Of a stretch of DNA of 64,000 nucleotides, positions 50,429 through 59,123 are shown piece after piece. The DNA lies in NCBI RefSeq assembly GCF_004345825.1, contig NZ_SLXM01000006.1, positions 228,243 through 292,242 of the forward strand, given 5' to 3'. Every line of letters starts with the position of its first letter. Position 1 is the stretch's first letter. The stretch comes from Tenacibaculum skagerrakense. Lineage in GTDB: Bacteria; Bacteroidota; Bacteroidia; Flavobacteriales; Flavobacteriaceae. The position numbers and the translations under genes are program-made. The notes beneath the pieces are model-generated. The model was not told the DNA's origin, did no database searches, and worked only from the letters and a program-made list of their open reading frames with translations.

Positions 50429-51472
50429 ATGCAGGAGGAAGATTACGATTTACAAGACGAAAGTTCAGAATTATTTGAACACTATAGATTTACAGCTACA
50501 GATGGACAAGATCCGTTACGAGTTGATAAATTTTTGATGAATTTTATTGAGAATGCTACAAGAAATAAAATTCAACAAGCTGCTAAGGCAGGAAATATTT
50601 TAGTAAATGATTTATCGGTTAAGTCAAATTACAAAGTAAAACCTAAGGATGTGGTTAGAGTTGTTCTGTCGCATCCACCACACGAAAACTTATTAGTAGC
50701 AGAAGATATTCCGTTGAATATTGTTTATGAAGATGATGATGTAATTGTGGTAAATAAAGAGCCAGGAATGGTAGTTCATCCAGGTCACGGGAACTATTCA
50801 GGAACTTTGGTTAACGGATTGATTCATCATATTGAAAATCTTCCTAAAAACAGTAATGAACGTCCAGGTTTAGTTCATAGAATAGATAAAGATACTAGTG
50901 GTTTATTGGTGATTGCAAAAACTGAATTTGCAATGGCACATTTATCTAAGCAGTTTTTTGATAAAACTACAGAGCGATTGTATTACGCTTTAGTTTGGGG
51001 AAATGTCGAAGAAGATTCGGGAACTATAGAAGGACATATTGGAAGAAGTATAAAAGATAGAATGCAAATGTCTGTTTTTCCTGATGGTGAATTCGGAAAA
51101 CCTGCAATTACACATTATAAAGTAATTGAACGTTTTACTTATGTAACTTTAGTAGAGTGTAAACTAGAAACAGGAAGAACTCATCAAATTAGAGCGCATT
51201 TCAAATATATTGGTCATACGTTATTTAATGATGAGCGTTACGGTGGTGATATAATTTTAAAAGGAACTACGTTTACGAAGTACAAACAATTTGTTGATAA
51301 TTGTTTTAAAGTATTACCAAGACAAGCATTACACGCAAAAACGTTAGGATTTGTACATCCTACTACAGGAGAATTTATGCAATTCAATTCTGAAATTCCT
51401 GAGGATATTGAGCAATGTTTAGAAAAGTGGAGAAGTTACTCTGTAAATTCAAATGAGTTTGATATCGACTAA
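50429..51472 (+). CDS. RluA family pseudouridine synthase
   Basis: A 347-residue RNA modification enzyme. An S4 RNA-binding domain (about 30-100, RVDKFLMNFIENATRNKIQQ) is followed by the catalytic domain with the active Asp in RPGLVHRIDKDTSGLLVIAK and the late block LETGRTHQIRAHFKYIGHTL. It converts uridines in rRNA or tRNA to pseudouridine; likely RluD-like but the target site cannot be read. I chose the ATG at 50429 (MQEEDYDLQ); a TTG just before it is not needed. Co-transcribed with the PASTA gene. Confidence 0.93.
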   Translation: MQEEDYDLQDESSELFEHYRFTATDGQDPLRVDKFLMNFIENATRNKIQQAAKAGNILVNDLSVKSNYKVKPKDVVRVVLSHPPHENLLVAEDIPLNIVYEDDDVIVVNKEPGMVVHPGHGNYSGTLVNGLIHHIENLPKNSNERPGLVHRIDKDTSGLLVIAKTEFAMAHLSKQFFDKTTERLYYALVWGNVEEDSGTIEGHIGRSIKDRMQMSVFPDGEFGKPAITHYKVIERFTYVTLVECKLETGRTHQIRAHFKYIGHTLFNDERYGGDIILKGTTFTKYKQFVDNCFKVLPRQALHAKTLGFVHPTTGEFMQFNSEIPEDIEQCLEKWRSYSVNSNEFDID

Positions 51473-51541
51473 AAAAGTCAATCGCTGAGAATCGCGTATT
51501 TAAATTTTTTAAGGTATTTGTACAGAATATTGAAATCTCAG

Positions 51542-51577
51542 AAAAGAGGAATAATGATTTGTTATTCCTCTTTTTTT
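51542..51577. terminator. terminator embedded in the end of the convergent GT22 gene
   Basis: 13-bp stem AAAAGAGGAATAA / TTATTCCTCTTTT, 7-base loop, then more T. The right arm lies inside the last codons and stop of the GT22 gene, so the same bases code for KKEE-stop on the minus strand. It closes the PASTA-RluA transcript on the plus strand. Confidence 0.9.
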
Positions 51578-53025
51578 GTAATCTTAAAAATAGTTTTAGT
51601 TCGTAGCTTTTTCTGCCAATCTATAAACTCAATCTTTTTTATCAATTCAGGATATTCAGAATAAACTTTTTCTACTGTATAATTTTCTAAAGGTATTTTA
51701 AAATCAAACTTTTCATGTAAAATATAACATTCATTAATGTCATTCTTTTGAAGATGAGTTTGAATATCTTCAGGTTTTACTACTTCGTTTTTTACATTTT
51801 CAGCGGTATAAAAAGTAGATTTCAAATTAACCAACATTGAATATATTGGTCTTTTTGTACTGATAATATACGTTGGAGTATCGTTAAAATTAGCATGTAT
51901 ATAATGAAATAATTTTACAGTTCCATTCATAGGTTTAAAAGTCATAATAACTAGTAATAAGACATTTAAGTACAGACTGAACTTAACTACTTTTCGCTGC
52001 CAAACTTTAATTTCTTTGTGTTCAAAGTATTTCATAATACCATATACACTGATGAAAATGAACAAATAACTTACAGGAAACATAAATCTAATTTCCTTAT
52101 GAGCTATTACAGAATGTATAATGATAAAAGGAATGATTGCCCAAACAAATATGTGTTTTTTCAAAGGTTTAACACCAGCTATAAATCCTGCAAATAATAC
52201 TAAACTGATAGGAGGGATGGCTTTTCCTAAGAATAAGTATAAATAGGCGAAAAATGGTGAAGTACCAAAGTTCGAAGCCTTATCGTCTAAAATATTTGCC
52301 TTTACATAATTGTAAGGAGCAATAGTGAACTCATCATAGAATAGTGTGTCTAAATAAACGCCAAAAGCAATAATTATTAAAAGGGGTATTATACTTATGA
52401 GTAATTTTAGAATTGAAGTTTTTTCAATTAAAAGTAAAAATAGATATGCTCCAAAAACACTTAATCCCAATTGATATCTAAATAAGAACGATAAACCCCA
52501 ATATGTTCCTGCAATAGCAAAACTAATATTGCTTTGTTTTTTAAAGAGTTGGAGAAAACCAAGTAATAAAAATAAAGCAGCAATATTTTCTGATGAAAAA
52601 CGAACAGATGTAAAAGGAATAAACCAAAGGAGTAGGGTTGAAGCGTAAAATATGTTAGCCCATTTAGTTGTTTTAAAATAGTTTTTAATTACAATTTTAT
52701 TTAAAGAAATGATTACATACCAAAGTAGTAAAGCACTCATTAAACGAAAGAGTAAAGTAATCGTGAATGGATTTTTTAACCCAATAAAATCGAAAAACTT
52801 AATAAAAGTATATGCTATCCAAGGTTGTATTGAAGGACGCATTTTTTCTCCAAATTCCCAAGGTAACTCCTCTGCAGAAATTTCACCTAATTTGTATTGA
52901 GCAAACTCTAGTATTTGGAAATGTTCATCTGATTGTAAATGACCAACACTAAAAAATGCAGTAATAGTAAAAATTACAAGGGAAGCAATTTTAACCTTTT
53001 CTTGAAAATTATTATAAGCGATCAT
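51562..53025 (-). CDS. GT22 (Alg9-like) family membrane mannosyltransferase
   Basis: A 487-residue integral membrane protein with about nine predicted helices. The first loop after helix 1 carries the DE motif (Asp33-Glu34, LQSDEHFQILEFAQ) and MRPSIQPWIAYTF, typical of GT22/PIG-B/Alg9 type GT-C glycosyltransferases, which use lipid-linked sugar donors and act outside the membrane; KEIRFMFPVSYLF is another characteristic block. The C-terminal ~120 residues form a soluble domain. The acceptor is unknown. Its start overlaps the last 14 bases of cmk. Confidence 0.83.
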   Translation of the reverse strand: MIAYNNFQEKVKIASLVIFTITAFFSVGHLQSDEHFQILEFAQYKLGEISAEELPWEFGEKMRPSIQPWIAYTFIKFFDFIGLKNPFTITLLFRLMSALLLWYVIISLNKIVIKNYFKTTKWANIFYASTLLLWFIPFTSVRFSSENIAALFLLLGFLQLFKKQSNISFAIAGTYWGLSFLFRYQLGLSVFGAYLFLLLIEKTSILKLLISIIPLLIIIAFGVYLDTLFYDEFTIAPYNYVKANILDDKASNFGTSPFFAYLYLFLGKAIPPISLVLFAGFIAGVKPLKKHIFVWAIIPFIIIHSVIAHKEIRFMFPVSYLFIFISVYGIMKYFEHKEIKVWQRKVVKFSLYLNVLLLVIMTFKPMNGTVKLFHYIHANFNDTPTYIISTKRPIYSMLVNLKSTFYTAENVKNEVVKPEDIQTHLQKNDINECYILHEKFDFKIPLENYTVEKVYSEYPELIKKIEFIDWQKKLRTKTIFKITKKEE

Positions 53026-53701
53026 TTACAAGGCTCATTATTCTCTCAAACTGTTCATTCAATCCCATATCTGAATTATCGAATTCGATAGCATCTTCTG
53101 CTTTAACTAGAGGCGAATCTTTTCTCGAAGAATCAATTCGATCACGTTCTTGAACATTTTGAAGTATTTCATCATACTTAACATTATCTCCTCTGTCAAT
53201 TAATTCTTTGTATCTTCTAACTGCTCGTTTATCAGCAGAGGCAGTCATGAATAACTTAAGTTCAGCATCAGGAAAAACAACAGTTCCAATATCTCTTCCA
53301 TCCATTACAATTCCTTTGTCTTTTCCCATTTGCTGTTGTTCTTGAACCAGCTTTTTTCGAACTTCAGATATCTCTGATACCTTACTTACTAATTTAGAAA
53401 CTTCTATTGATCTAATTTCTTTCTCAACATTAACACCGTTCAGGTACATTTCTGCAAAGCCTAAAGCAGGATTGAATGTAAAGCTTAATTGAATTAGGTT
53501 AAGATCGTTAATAAGTTGCTGTTTGTCAAAAGAATTTTTGTCAATTATATCGTTTAGCATAGCATACAATGTAACAGCTCTGTACATTGCTCCAGTATCT
53601 ACATATATATAATTTAAATGCTTTGCAAGTTGTTTAGCAATGGTGCTTTTTCCAGTAGAAGAAAACCCGTCAATTGCTATAATTATCTTTTTATTGCTCA
53701 T
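53012..53701 (-). CDS. cmk: cytidylate kinase
   Basis: A 229-residue cytosolic kinase phosphorylating CMP/dCMP. P-loop GFSSTGKST at residues 12-20, then YVDTGAMYRAV, GIVMDGRDIGTVVFPDAELKLF and the lid RDRIDSSRKDSPLVKA. It lies between porQ (29 bases upstream) and the GT22 gene (14-base overlap), an order I recall as common in Flavobacteriaceae. Confidence 0.96.
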   Translation of the reverse strand: MSNKKIIIAIDGFSSTGKSTIAKQLAKHLNYIYVDTGAMYRAVTLYAMLNDIIDKNSFDKQQLINDLNLIQLSFTFNPALGFAEMYLNGVNVEKEIRSIEVSKLVSKVSEISEVRKKLVQEQQQMGKDKGIVMDGRDIGTVVFPDAELKLFMTASADKRAVRRYKELIDRGDNVKYDEILQNVQERDRIDSSRKDSPLVKAEDAIEFDNSDMGLNEQFERIMSLVNDRL

Positions 53702-53730
53702 ATCCTAGTTTGAAAGCAAAGATAAACAAG

Positions 53731-54780
53731 TTAATAGTTTGTAGAAATATCTCGTCTATAATCTTTATTAAAGTCAATAGTTAATCCGAAAGTACTAACA
53801 CTTGAAGCTGAATGAAATCTAGAATAAGCATAATTTAGTTTTACTTTATTCATTCTCAAACCAAAACCAAAAGAAATACCACCAAAAGTTCGAACATTTT
53901 GAACTTGTAATTCTTTACCTCTTCGAAAATTATATCCTATTCTTAAATTTACAGCTCTTTTAGGAAATAGTTCAGCGCCAATAATTACATGTCTAAACGC
54001 ATTGTCTAAAAATGAAATTTCTTCTTCAGTAACGTTTCCTTCTAAGTCAGATATTGAATTGGATGGGTTTGCAACACTAATATTCCATTGTTGTAAATTA
54101 TCAATAGTCCCATAAAGACGAAAAGGAACATTTTCAAGCATATAAGAAGCGCCTATCGCAATTTCAAAAGGAATTTTCTCAGAGACACCATTAAATGAGG
54201 TGATTTGAGTTCCAATATTTCTTAGTACTAGCGAAAAAATATAAGGTTTTTCAATATTATAGTAAACGGCACCAAGATCAACTGTAAAAGCACTTGAAGA
54301 AAAATTAGCAATAGAAGAATAAATTAACCTCGCATTAGCACCAATACTTATACTTGAATTTGGAATTTGATAAGCATAACCGGCAGATAAAGCAACATCA
54401 CTAGCGCCAAAAGTACCTGTTTCATTACCTTCTTCATCCGCTTGAATAAGAGTTCCATAGTTAACATAGGTGATGTTAGAATGAAAAGTAGGAGAGTGTC
54501 TATTAAATCGATGAGCATAAGAAACAGAACCTATCGAAATATCAGCTAAATAACTGGTGTAATTTACGGAAAGTCTGCGGTCTAAATCGATATTAATAAC
54601 AGCAGGGTTCCATTTAGGTTGGTCTACGTCATCAACTAAGGTTAAGATTTTTCCTCCTAAAGCAATTTGTCTAGCATCGGTAGCCGTATTTAAAAAGGAA
54701 AAAGAACTTGTTCCTGCTACTTGTGCTATTGTATGTATTACAACGAAAAAAAATAAAATTGAGGTGATTTTTTTCAGCAT
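53731..54780 (-). CDS. porQ: type IX secretion system protein PorQ
   Basis: A 349-residue outer-membrane protein, signal peptide about 1-19. The block AGTSSFSFLNTATDARQIALGG followed by PKWNPAVIN is typical of PorQ/PorV-type FadL-like barrels, and alternating strands run through (ISIGSVSYAHRFNRH, SISIGANARLIYS, AVNLRIGYNFRRG, ISFGFGLRMNKVKLNYAYS). PorQ joins PorU, PorV and PorZ in the T9SS attachment complex at the cell surface. Divergent from the T9SS type B gene. Confidence 0.9.
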   Translation of the reverse strand: MLKKITSILFFFVVIHTIAQVAGTSSFSFLNTATDARQIALGGKILTLVDDVDQPKWNPAVINIDLDRRLSVNYTSYLADISIGSVSYAHRFNRHSPTFHSNITYVNYGTLIQADEEGNETGTFGASDVALSAGYAYQIPNSSISIGANARLIYSSIANFSSSAFTVDLGAVYYNIEKPYIFSLVLRNIGTQITSFNGVSEKIPFEIAIGASYMLENVPFRLYGTIDNLQQWNISVANPSNSISDLEGNVTEEEISFLDNAFRHVIIGAELFPKRAVNLRIGYNFRRGKELQVQNVRTFGGISFGFGLRMNKVKLNYAYSRFHSASSVSTFGLTIDFNKDYRRDISTNY

Positions 54781-54852
54781 TATTTTAAATAAGATATAAT
54801 AACTCCGCTAAATTAACGTATTAATTACAACTATAGTGTTTTTGGATGGAAT

Positions 54853-54874
54853 AAGCCTAAAATAAATTAGGCTT
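54853..54874. repeat. inverted repeat upstream of the adhesin locus
   Basis: AAGCCTAA / TTAGGCTT perfect 8-base arms with a 6-base loop, in the divergent gap between porQ and the type B gene, 16 bases upstream of the -7 motif TATATTTG. It may be an operator or a terminator-like element; no T tail of note. Confidence 0.55.
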
Positions 54875-54889
54875 TTAACAAAAATTAAA

Positions 54890-54897
54890 TATATTTG
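54890..54897 (+). promoter_or_regulatory. -7 element for the surface locus
   Basis: TATATTTG (the same -7 sequence as the rpmH promoter) lies 45 bases before the ATG at 54943. The -33 position has TAG rather than TTG. Confidence 0.5.
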
Positions 54898-54942
54898 TAT
54901 GTTAGGTATATAGTGTACCTTGTTTAATAGTCCCCGCCTATT

Positions 54943-57168
54943 ATGTTTAAGTACTTGAAAATAAATCTCAAACCGATTCTCAAGCTGGCAATGCTATTGC
55001 TGAGCTTTACTGTTTATGGGCAAACTATAGATAAACCTGTTTTAAATTTTTCATCTGCGTGTGCTACTGATAGCTTTAATAATTTCAGTTTCAGTTTTAC
55101 CTATCGAGATGGTATTTTCGACTCAGCTAATACTTTCAGGGTTTTTCTTTCTGATGAGAATGGTGATTTTTCTAGTGCTACACAAATATTAAGTGTAAAT
55201 AATCAAAATTTTAGCCCACTAATACCGATTAACGGTTCGTTTAGTGTTCCGAATGGTACTTATGGTTCAGGATATAGAATAAGAGTTGTAGCAGATAATC
55301 CGTCAGTTACTAGTCCAGATTCTGATCCTTTTGGCGCTTATGATATTACTTCAGAACAATTAATATTAAACAACTTTACAGATGTTGCTTTATGTAATGG
55401 AAATCCTGAAACTATAACGTTAAATGAGATAGATTCAAATTTCAACTATAAATGGTATCGTAATAATGTTCAAATTGTTGGTCAAACAGGTCTTTCAATT
55501 ACGGTTTCACAACCAGGAGAGTATTATGCAGAAGTTGATTATGGATCGTGTACAGATGCTGTTATTTCTAATAAAGTTAATGTAATAGTTGTTAATTCTT
55601 CAAGTTTAACAATTCTTGGAGATAATACTGTAGATTTATGTGCTGACCAATCTTATGATTTACAGGCAAGTATAGATGATCCAAGCTTTACGTATAAATG
55701 GTTTAAAGACGGAGTGCAAATTACAGGTTTGCCAGATTATTTGCCTATATATACTACACCAACTGCTGATCAATTTGGTGTGTATCATTTGGAAATTGAA
55801 ATAGGAAACTGTTCTAGTAGATCTCAGGATGTTACGTTACAGCAAAAATCAGATGCTTCCTTTAATGTTACTATTAGTGGCAATCCATTCGATATTATTT
55901 TCCCAGGTGAAACAATTGAATTAGTAGTCACACATGATGCTTCAGGTACGGTTAATATACAATGGTTTAACGAATCGGGAGAAATACCAGGGGTGTCTGG
56001 AGATACATTAAATGTTTCAGGCCCAGGAGAATATTACGCAGTTGTAACTGAATTATCAGGAGATTGTCCAGTATCTGCTACATCTGATACTAGAACAATT
56101 TTGGGAGTTAGTGAAATGTTTGTAACTATCAGGCCTGGAACAGATTACCAAGAGTGTAATTCTGCTAATACGGAGCTTGCTTTGGTTGGAATAAGTGTTA
56201 CGGCTACAGATGGGAATGATTATAATATTTCTCAAGAAAAAATAAATAAACTATTATCTCCTGATCCTGGAGGTACAGTTTTAATGAAACTTCAGTGGTT
56301 TAAAGACTCAGTTGCTATAACAGGTGCAGAGGCTCAAACCTTTAATGTTAATTCATACAACGACAATGGTGATTATTATTTAAACATAACTATTGTGACG
56401 CTTACTGCAGATTCTAATGTTGTAAATTTATTATTGGGTGTTGGAGATGTTGAGATTTCATCATCTTCTCCTTCTAATGCATTATGTCCAGGAGAATCAT
56501 TGTTCTTAAGTATTGATGATTTTCCAGGTTACACCTATACTTGGTTTAAGGATGGCATTGCAATGACTGTTTCAGATCCTTTGAATGTAGAAGTATCTGA
56601 AATAGGAACTTATAATGTGACTTTAGATGGATTTGGTTGTCAAATAAATGTTACTGAGGTTGAAGTTGTAGAGTTTGATGACACTGTTTTAGAGGTAAGT
56701 CCTTCAACGAATGCAGTATTACCTGCAGGAGGTACTATTACTTTAACAGCTAGTGGAGCTGATTCTTACGAGTGGTATGATCAAGCTGGAAATTTGTTAT
56801 CAACAAATGAAACACTAGACGTAGGAAATTTAGGTACCTATACTGTTATAGGTACAGTAGGAGGTTGTAATGCTCAACGAGAAGTAAATGTAGTTGAAGA
56901 TGATGGGATGTTGATTATACCTAATATAATAACACCATTTAATGGAGATGGTGTTAATGATCGATGGGAATTACCGAACAGATTTGCTTTTCAGCCTAAT
57001 GTTCAGATTATTATATTTAATTCAAGAGGGGAACAAGTTCTGAATACAACCGATTATCAAAATAATTGGCCTCAGGACAATAATTTAAAAGATGGAATGT
57101 TATTCTACTTTAAGGTTATTAAGGATAATAACTTAGTTAAAGCGGGAACCATTTCAGTATTACAATAA
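54943..57168 (+). CDS. Ig-like multidomain protein with T9SS type B sorting domain
   Basis: A 741-residue exported protein. Signal peptide about 1-26 (ending VYGQ). It carries about six Ig-like modules, each with a Trp-containing strand and closing Tyr: YKWYRNN, YKWFKDG, IQWFNES, LQWFKDS, YTWFKDG and YEWYDQ, paired with GEYYAEV or GTYNVTL and often a closing Cys. The last ~85 residues (656-741) are the gliding-motility-associated C-terminal domain (type B sorting signal): IPNIITPFNGDGVNDRWELP, IIIFNSRGEQV, LKDGMLFYFKV. It should be exported and kept on or near the surface with the PorP/SprF protein encoded 5 bases downstream. Confidence 0.92.
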   Translation: MFKYLKINLKPILKLAMLLLSFTVYGQTIDKPVLNFSSACATDSFNNFSFSFTYRDGIFDSANTFRVFLSDENGDFSSATQILSVNNQNFSPLIPINGSFSVPNGTYGSGYRIRVVADNPSVTSPDSDPFGAYDITSEQLILNNFTDVALCNGNPETITLNEIDSNFNYKWYRNNVQIVGQTGLSITVSQPGEYYAEVDYGSCTDAVISNKVNVIVVNSSSLTILGDNTVDLCADQSYDLQASIDDPSFTYKWFKDGVQITGLPDYLPIYTTPTADQFGVYHLEIEIGNCSSRSQDVTLQQKSDASFNVTISGNPFDIIFPGETIELVVTHDASGTVNIQWFNESGEIPGVSGDTLNVSGPGEYYAVVTELSGDCPVSATSDTRTILGVSEMFVTIRPGTDYQECNSANTELALVGISVTATDGNDYNISQEKINKLLSPDPGGTVLMKLQWFKDSVAITGAEAQTFNVNSYNDNGDYYLNITIVTLTADSNVVNLLLGVGDVEISSSSPSNALCPGESLFLSIDDFPGYTYTWFKDGIAMTVSDPLNVEVSEIGTYNVTLDGFGCQINVTEVEVVEFDDTVLEVSPSTNAVLPAGGTITLTASGADSYEWYDQAGNLLSTNETLDVGNLGTYTVIGTVGGCNAQREVNVVEDDGMLIIPNIITPFNGDGVNDRWELPNRFAFQPNVQIIIFNSRGEQVLNTTDYQNNWPQDNNLKDGMLFYFKVIKDNNLVKAGTISVLQ

Positions 57169-57173
57169 TTTGT

Positions 57174-59027
57174 ATGGTTAAAAACATTACTTTATTTGTA
57201 CTATTAACATTACTTCATTTAACTTGCCTATCTCAGGTGAGTATAAGTGAAGACCAGTATAATGGATTTTCGTCAAGAAGTTTTATGCAATTTAATAACT
57301 TCATGACGGTGCCTACTTTTTCAATACTACACAGAGAAACCGCTACAATAGAGGCTATTACTAGAAGTGCAAATATAGAATTTGAAGATGCTTCACGTTT
57401 ACATATTCTTAGTTATTCAGGGAAAATGCAAAGAAATGTTGGTGCTGGTATAGCTGTTTTTCAACAAGAAATAGGAGTTTTTAAAGATTTTGGTGCAGTA
57501 GCGAATTACGCGTATCAATTAAAATTAGCAGGAGATAAAAAATTAACATTTGGTTTTAACTTTTTCTACAGTAGAAGAAGTATAGATAATCCGCGTGTAC
57601 TTTCAAACGGAGATGATCCTTTAATTAACAATTATCAAGACAAACCAGTAGTAGTATTTCAACCTGCAGCAACAATGTCTTTTGGAGATTTAGATGTGGG
57701 AATATTCTTTGAAAACCTAGGAGATTTTAACTTGAAATCTAGTGAATTTGTTAGTGATTTTGGTGATAAAACAATTTCTGGACATGTTGCATATACTTAT
57801 AGATTTGATAATTCAAGCGGATTGTTCCAGAATATGTCTTTGAGAGGTTTAGGTGTAGCAAGAAAATTAAAAGATGATTTTTCATATGCAGGTAATGTGC
57901 TTTTAGAACTACCAAAAGCTGGCTGGGTAAAAGTAGGTTACGATAAAATATTTGGGTTAAATGCTGGGTTTGGTATAAACCTTACCAAAAACTTAGGTAT
58001 AGGTTTTTCATATGAAAAGCAAGATAATTTAGGAGGAACTAACGAAGTTGGAATTTTATATCGTTTAGGAAGAAATAGAAGTAGAAGTGTTGCTAATAGA
58101 ACACCTAAAGTTGATATAATTTTACCTGAGGATGAAGAACCAGAGATTTTAGATGTTAAGAAAAACGAGTATGAAGATCCTGAGCATAACGATTTATCAG
58201 ATGAATTACAGGTTGCTCAAGATTCAATAAATAGCTTACATAAAAAAGTTGATGAGTTATTACGATTGGTTAAAAACCAACCTCAAACAAAAGAGATTGT
58301 AAGAGAAGTTCCTGTTGAACAGTCAAAAGAAGCTAGAGATCAATCGCTTCCTAGAAGTAAGGCTAAGCCATGGAGAGAAAGAACTGTTACTAGAACAGGA
58401 GGTGGCGCTGGTACAATGTATTATACAGCGATAGAGCAGTATAAGTCTTTAGCTAGAGCTAAATCTGAGGTTAAAAAATACAACAGAAATAAAAATAATA
58501 AATATAAAGCAAGATATGTTAGAGATCCTAAATATGATGTATATGTAGTTTATATAGATAGACATGCTAAGAAAGAAGATGCTGAGGATCAAAAACATGA
58601 AATTAATGGTACAACAAAAGGAGTTGAAGGAGAAGAAGCTAACAATGATTTAGGTATCAAAAAGAGTAAAACAGGAGCTGATAAGGTATATGTAATGAAA
58701 ATTACTCTTGGAGCGGAAGGAGAATCTTATACTGAACCTAAGCCTCAACCACCTGCAAGAGTTCGTACAATGAAAAACCCTACAGGTCAAATACCTCCTG
58801 GTTATTATTTGGTTGTTAATGTATTTGGAAAGAAGGCGTATGCAGATAAATTCTTAGATGAATTAGAAAATGATGGTATAAAAGCAGACTTTTTCATCAA
58901 TCCTGAAACAGGAATGAGACATGTCTACATATTAAAGACAGATAGTAGAGCTGAGACAATCAAGTTGTACAATAATAATTTAAATGGAAGCTATTATGAT
59001 AGAAAGAATATAGTTGAAGTTAAATAA
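57174..59027 (+). CDS. PorP/SprF family protein fused to SPOR-like modules
   Basis: A 617-residue outer-membrane protein. Signal peptide about 1-20; residues about 20-305 form the PorP/SprF barrel (QYNGFSSRSFMQFNNFMTVP, GFNFFYSRRSID, LSYSGKMQRNVGAGIAVF, LGIGFSYEKQDNLGG). A charged linker with likely coiled-coil (about 320-410, DELQVAQDSINSLHKKVDEL) leads to two SPOR-like modules: 413-480 (YYTAIEQYKSLARAKSEVKK) and 543-617 (GYYLVVNVFGKKAYADKFLDEL, RHVYILKTDSRAETIKLYN). PorP/SprF proteins partner type B cargo; SPOR domains bind peptidoglycan, so the tail probably tethers the barrel to the wall. Confidence 0.9.
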   Translation: MVKNITLFVLLTLLHLTCLSQVSISEDQYNGFSSRSFMQFNNFMTVPTFSILHRETATIEAITRSANIEFEDASRLHILSYSGKMQRNVGAGIAVFQQEIGVFKDFGAVANYAYQLKLAGDKKLTFGFNFFYSRRSIDNPRVLSNGDDPLINNYQDKPVVVFQPAATMSFGDLDVGIFFENLGDFNLKSSEFVSDFGDKTISGHVAYTYRFDNSSGLFQNMSLRGLGVARKLKDDFSYAGNVLLELPKAGWVKVGYDKIFGLNAGFGINLTKNLGIGFSYEKQDNLGGTNEVGILYRLGRNRSRSVANRTPKVDIILPEDEEPEILDVKKNEYEDPEHNDLSDELQVAQDSINSLHKKVDELLRLVKNQPQTKEIVREVPVEQSKEARDQSLPRSKAKPWRERTVTRTGGGAGTMYYTAIEQYKSLARAKSEVKKYNRNKNNKYKARYVRDPKYDVYVVYIDRHAKKEDAEDQKHEINGTTKGVEGEEANNDLGIKKSKTGADKVYVMKITLGAEGESYTEPKPQPPARVRTMKNPTGQIPPGYYLVVNVFGKKAYADKFLDELENDGIKADFFINPETGMRHVYILKTDSRAETIKLYNNNLNGSYYDRKNIVEVK

Positions 59028-59031
59028 TTGG

Positions 59032-59045
59032 TAAACATATGTTTA
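59032..59045. repeat. perfect 14-base palindrome before the giant adhesin gene
   Basis: TAAACATATGTTTA, a perfect palindrome 5 bases after the PorP/SprF stop and 78 bases ahead of the adhesin ATG, followed by a T-run. The hairpin has no real loop, so an operator is more natural than a terminator. Confidence 0.45.
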
Positions 59046-59123
59046 GTTTTTTTTAGTTTGAATTTGTTAAATTCTTTTCTTATATTAAATGTGCGTAAAT
59101 AAATAATATTCAAATCCCCAAAA

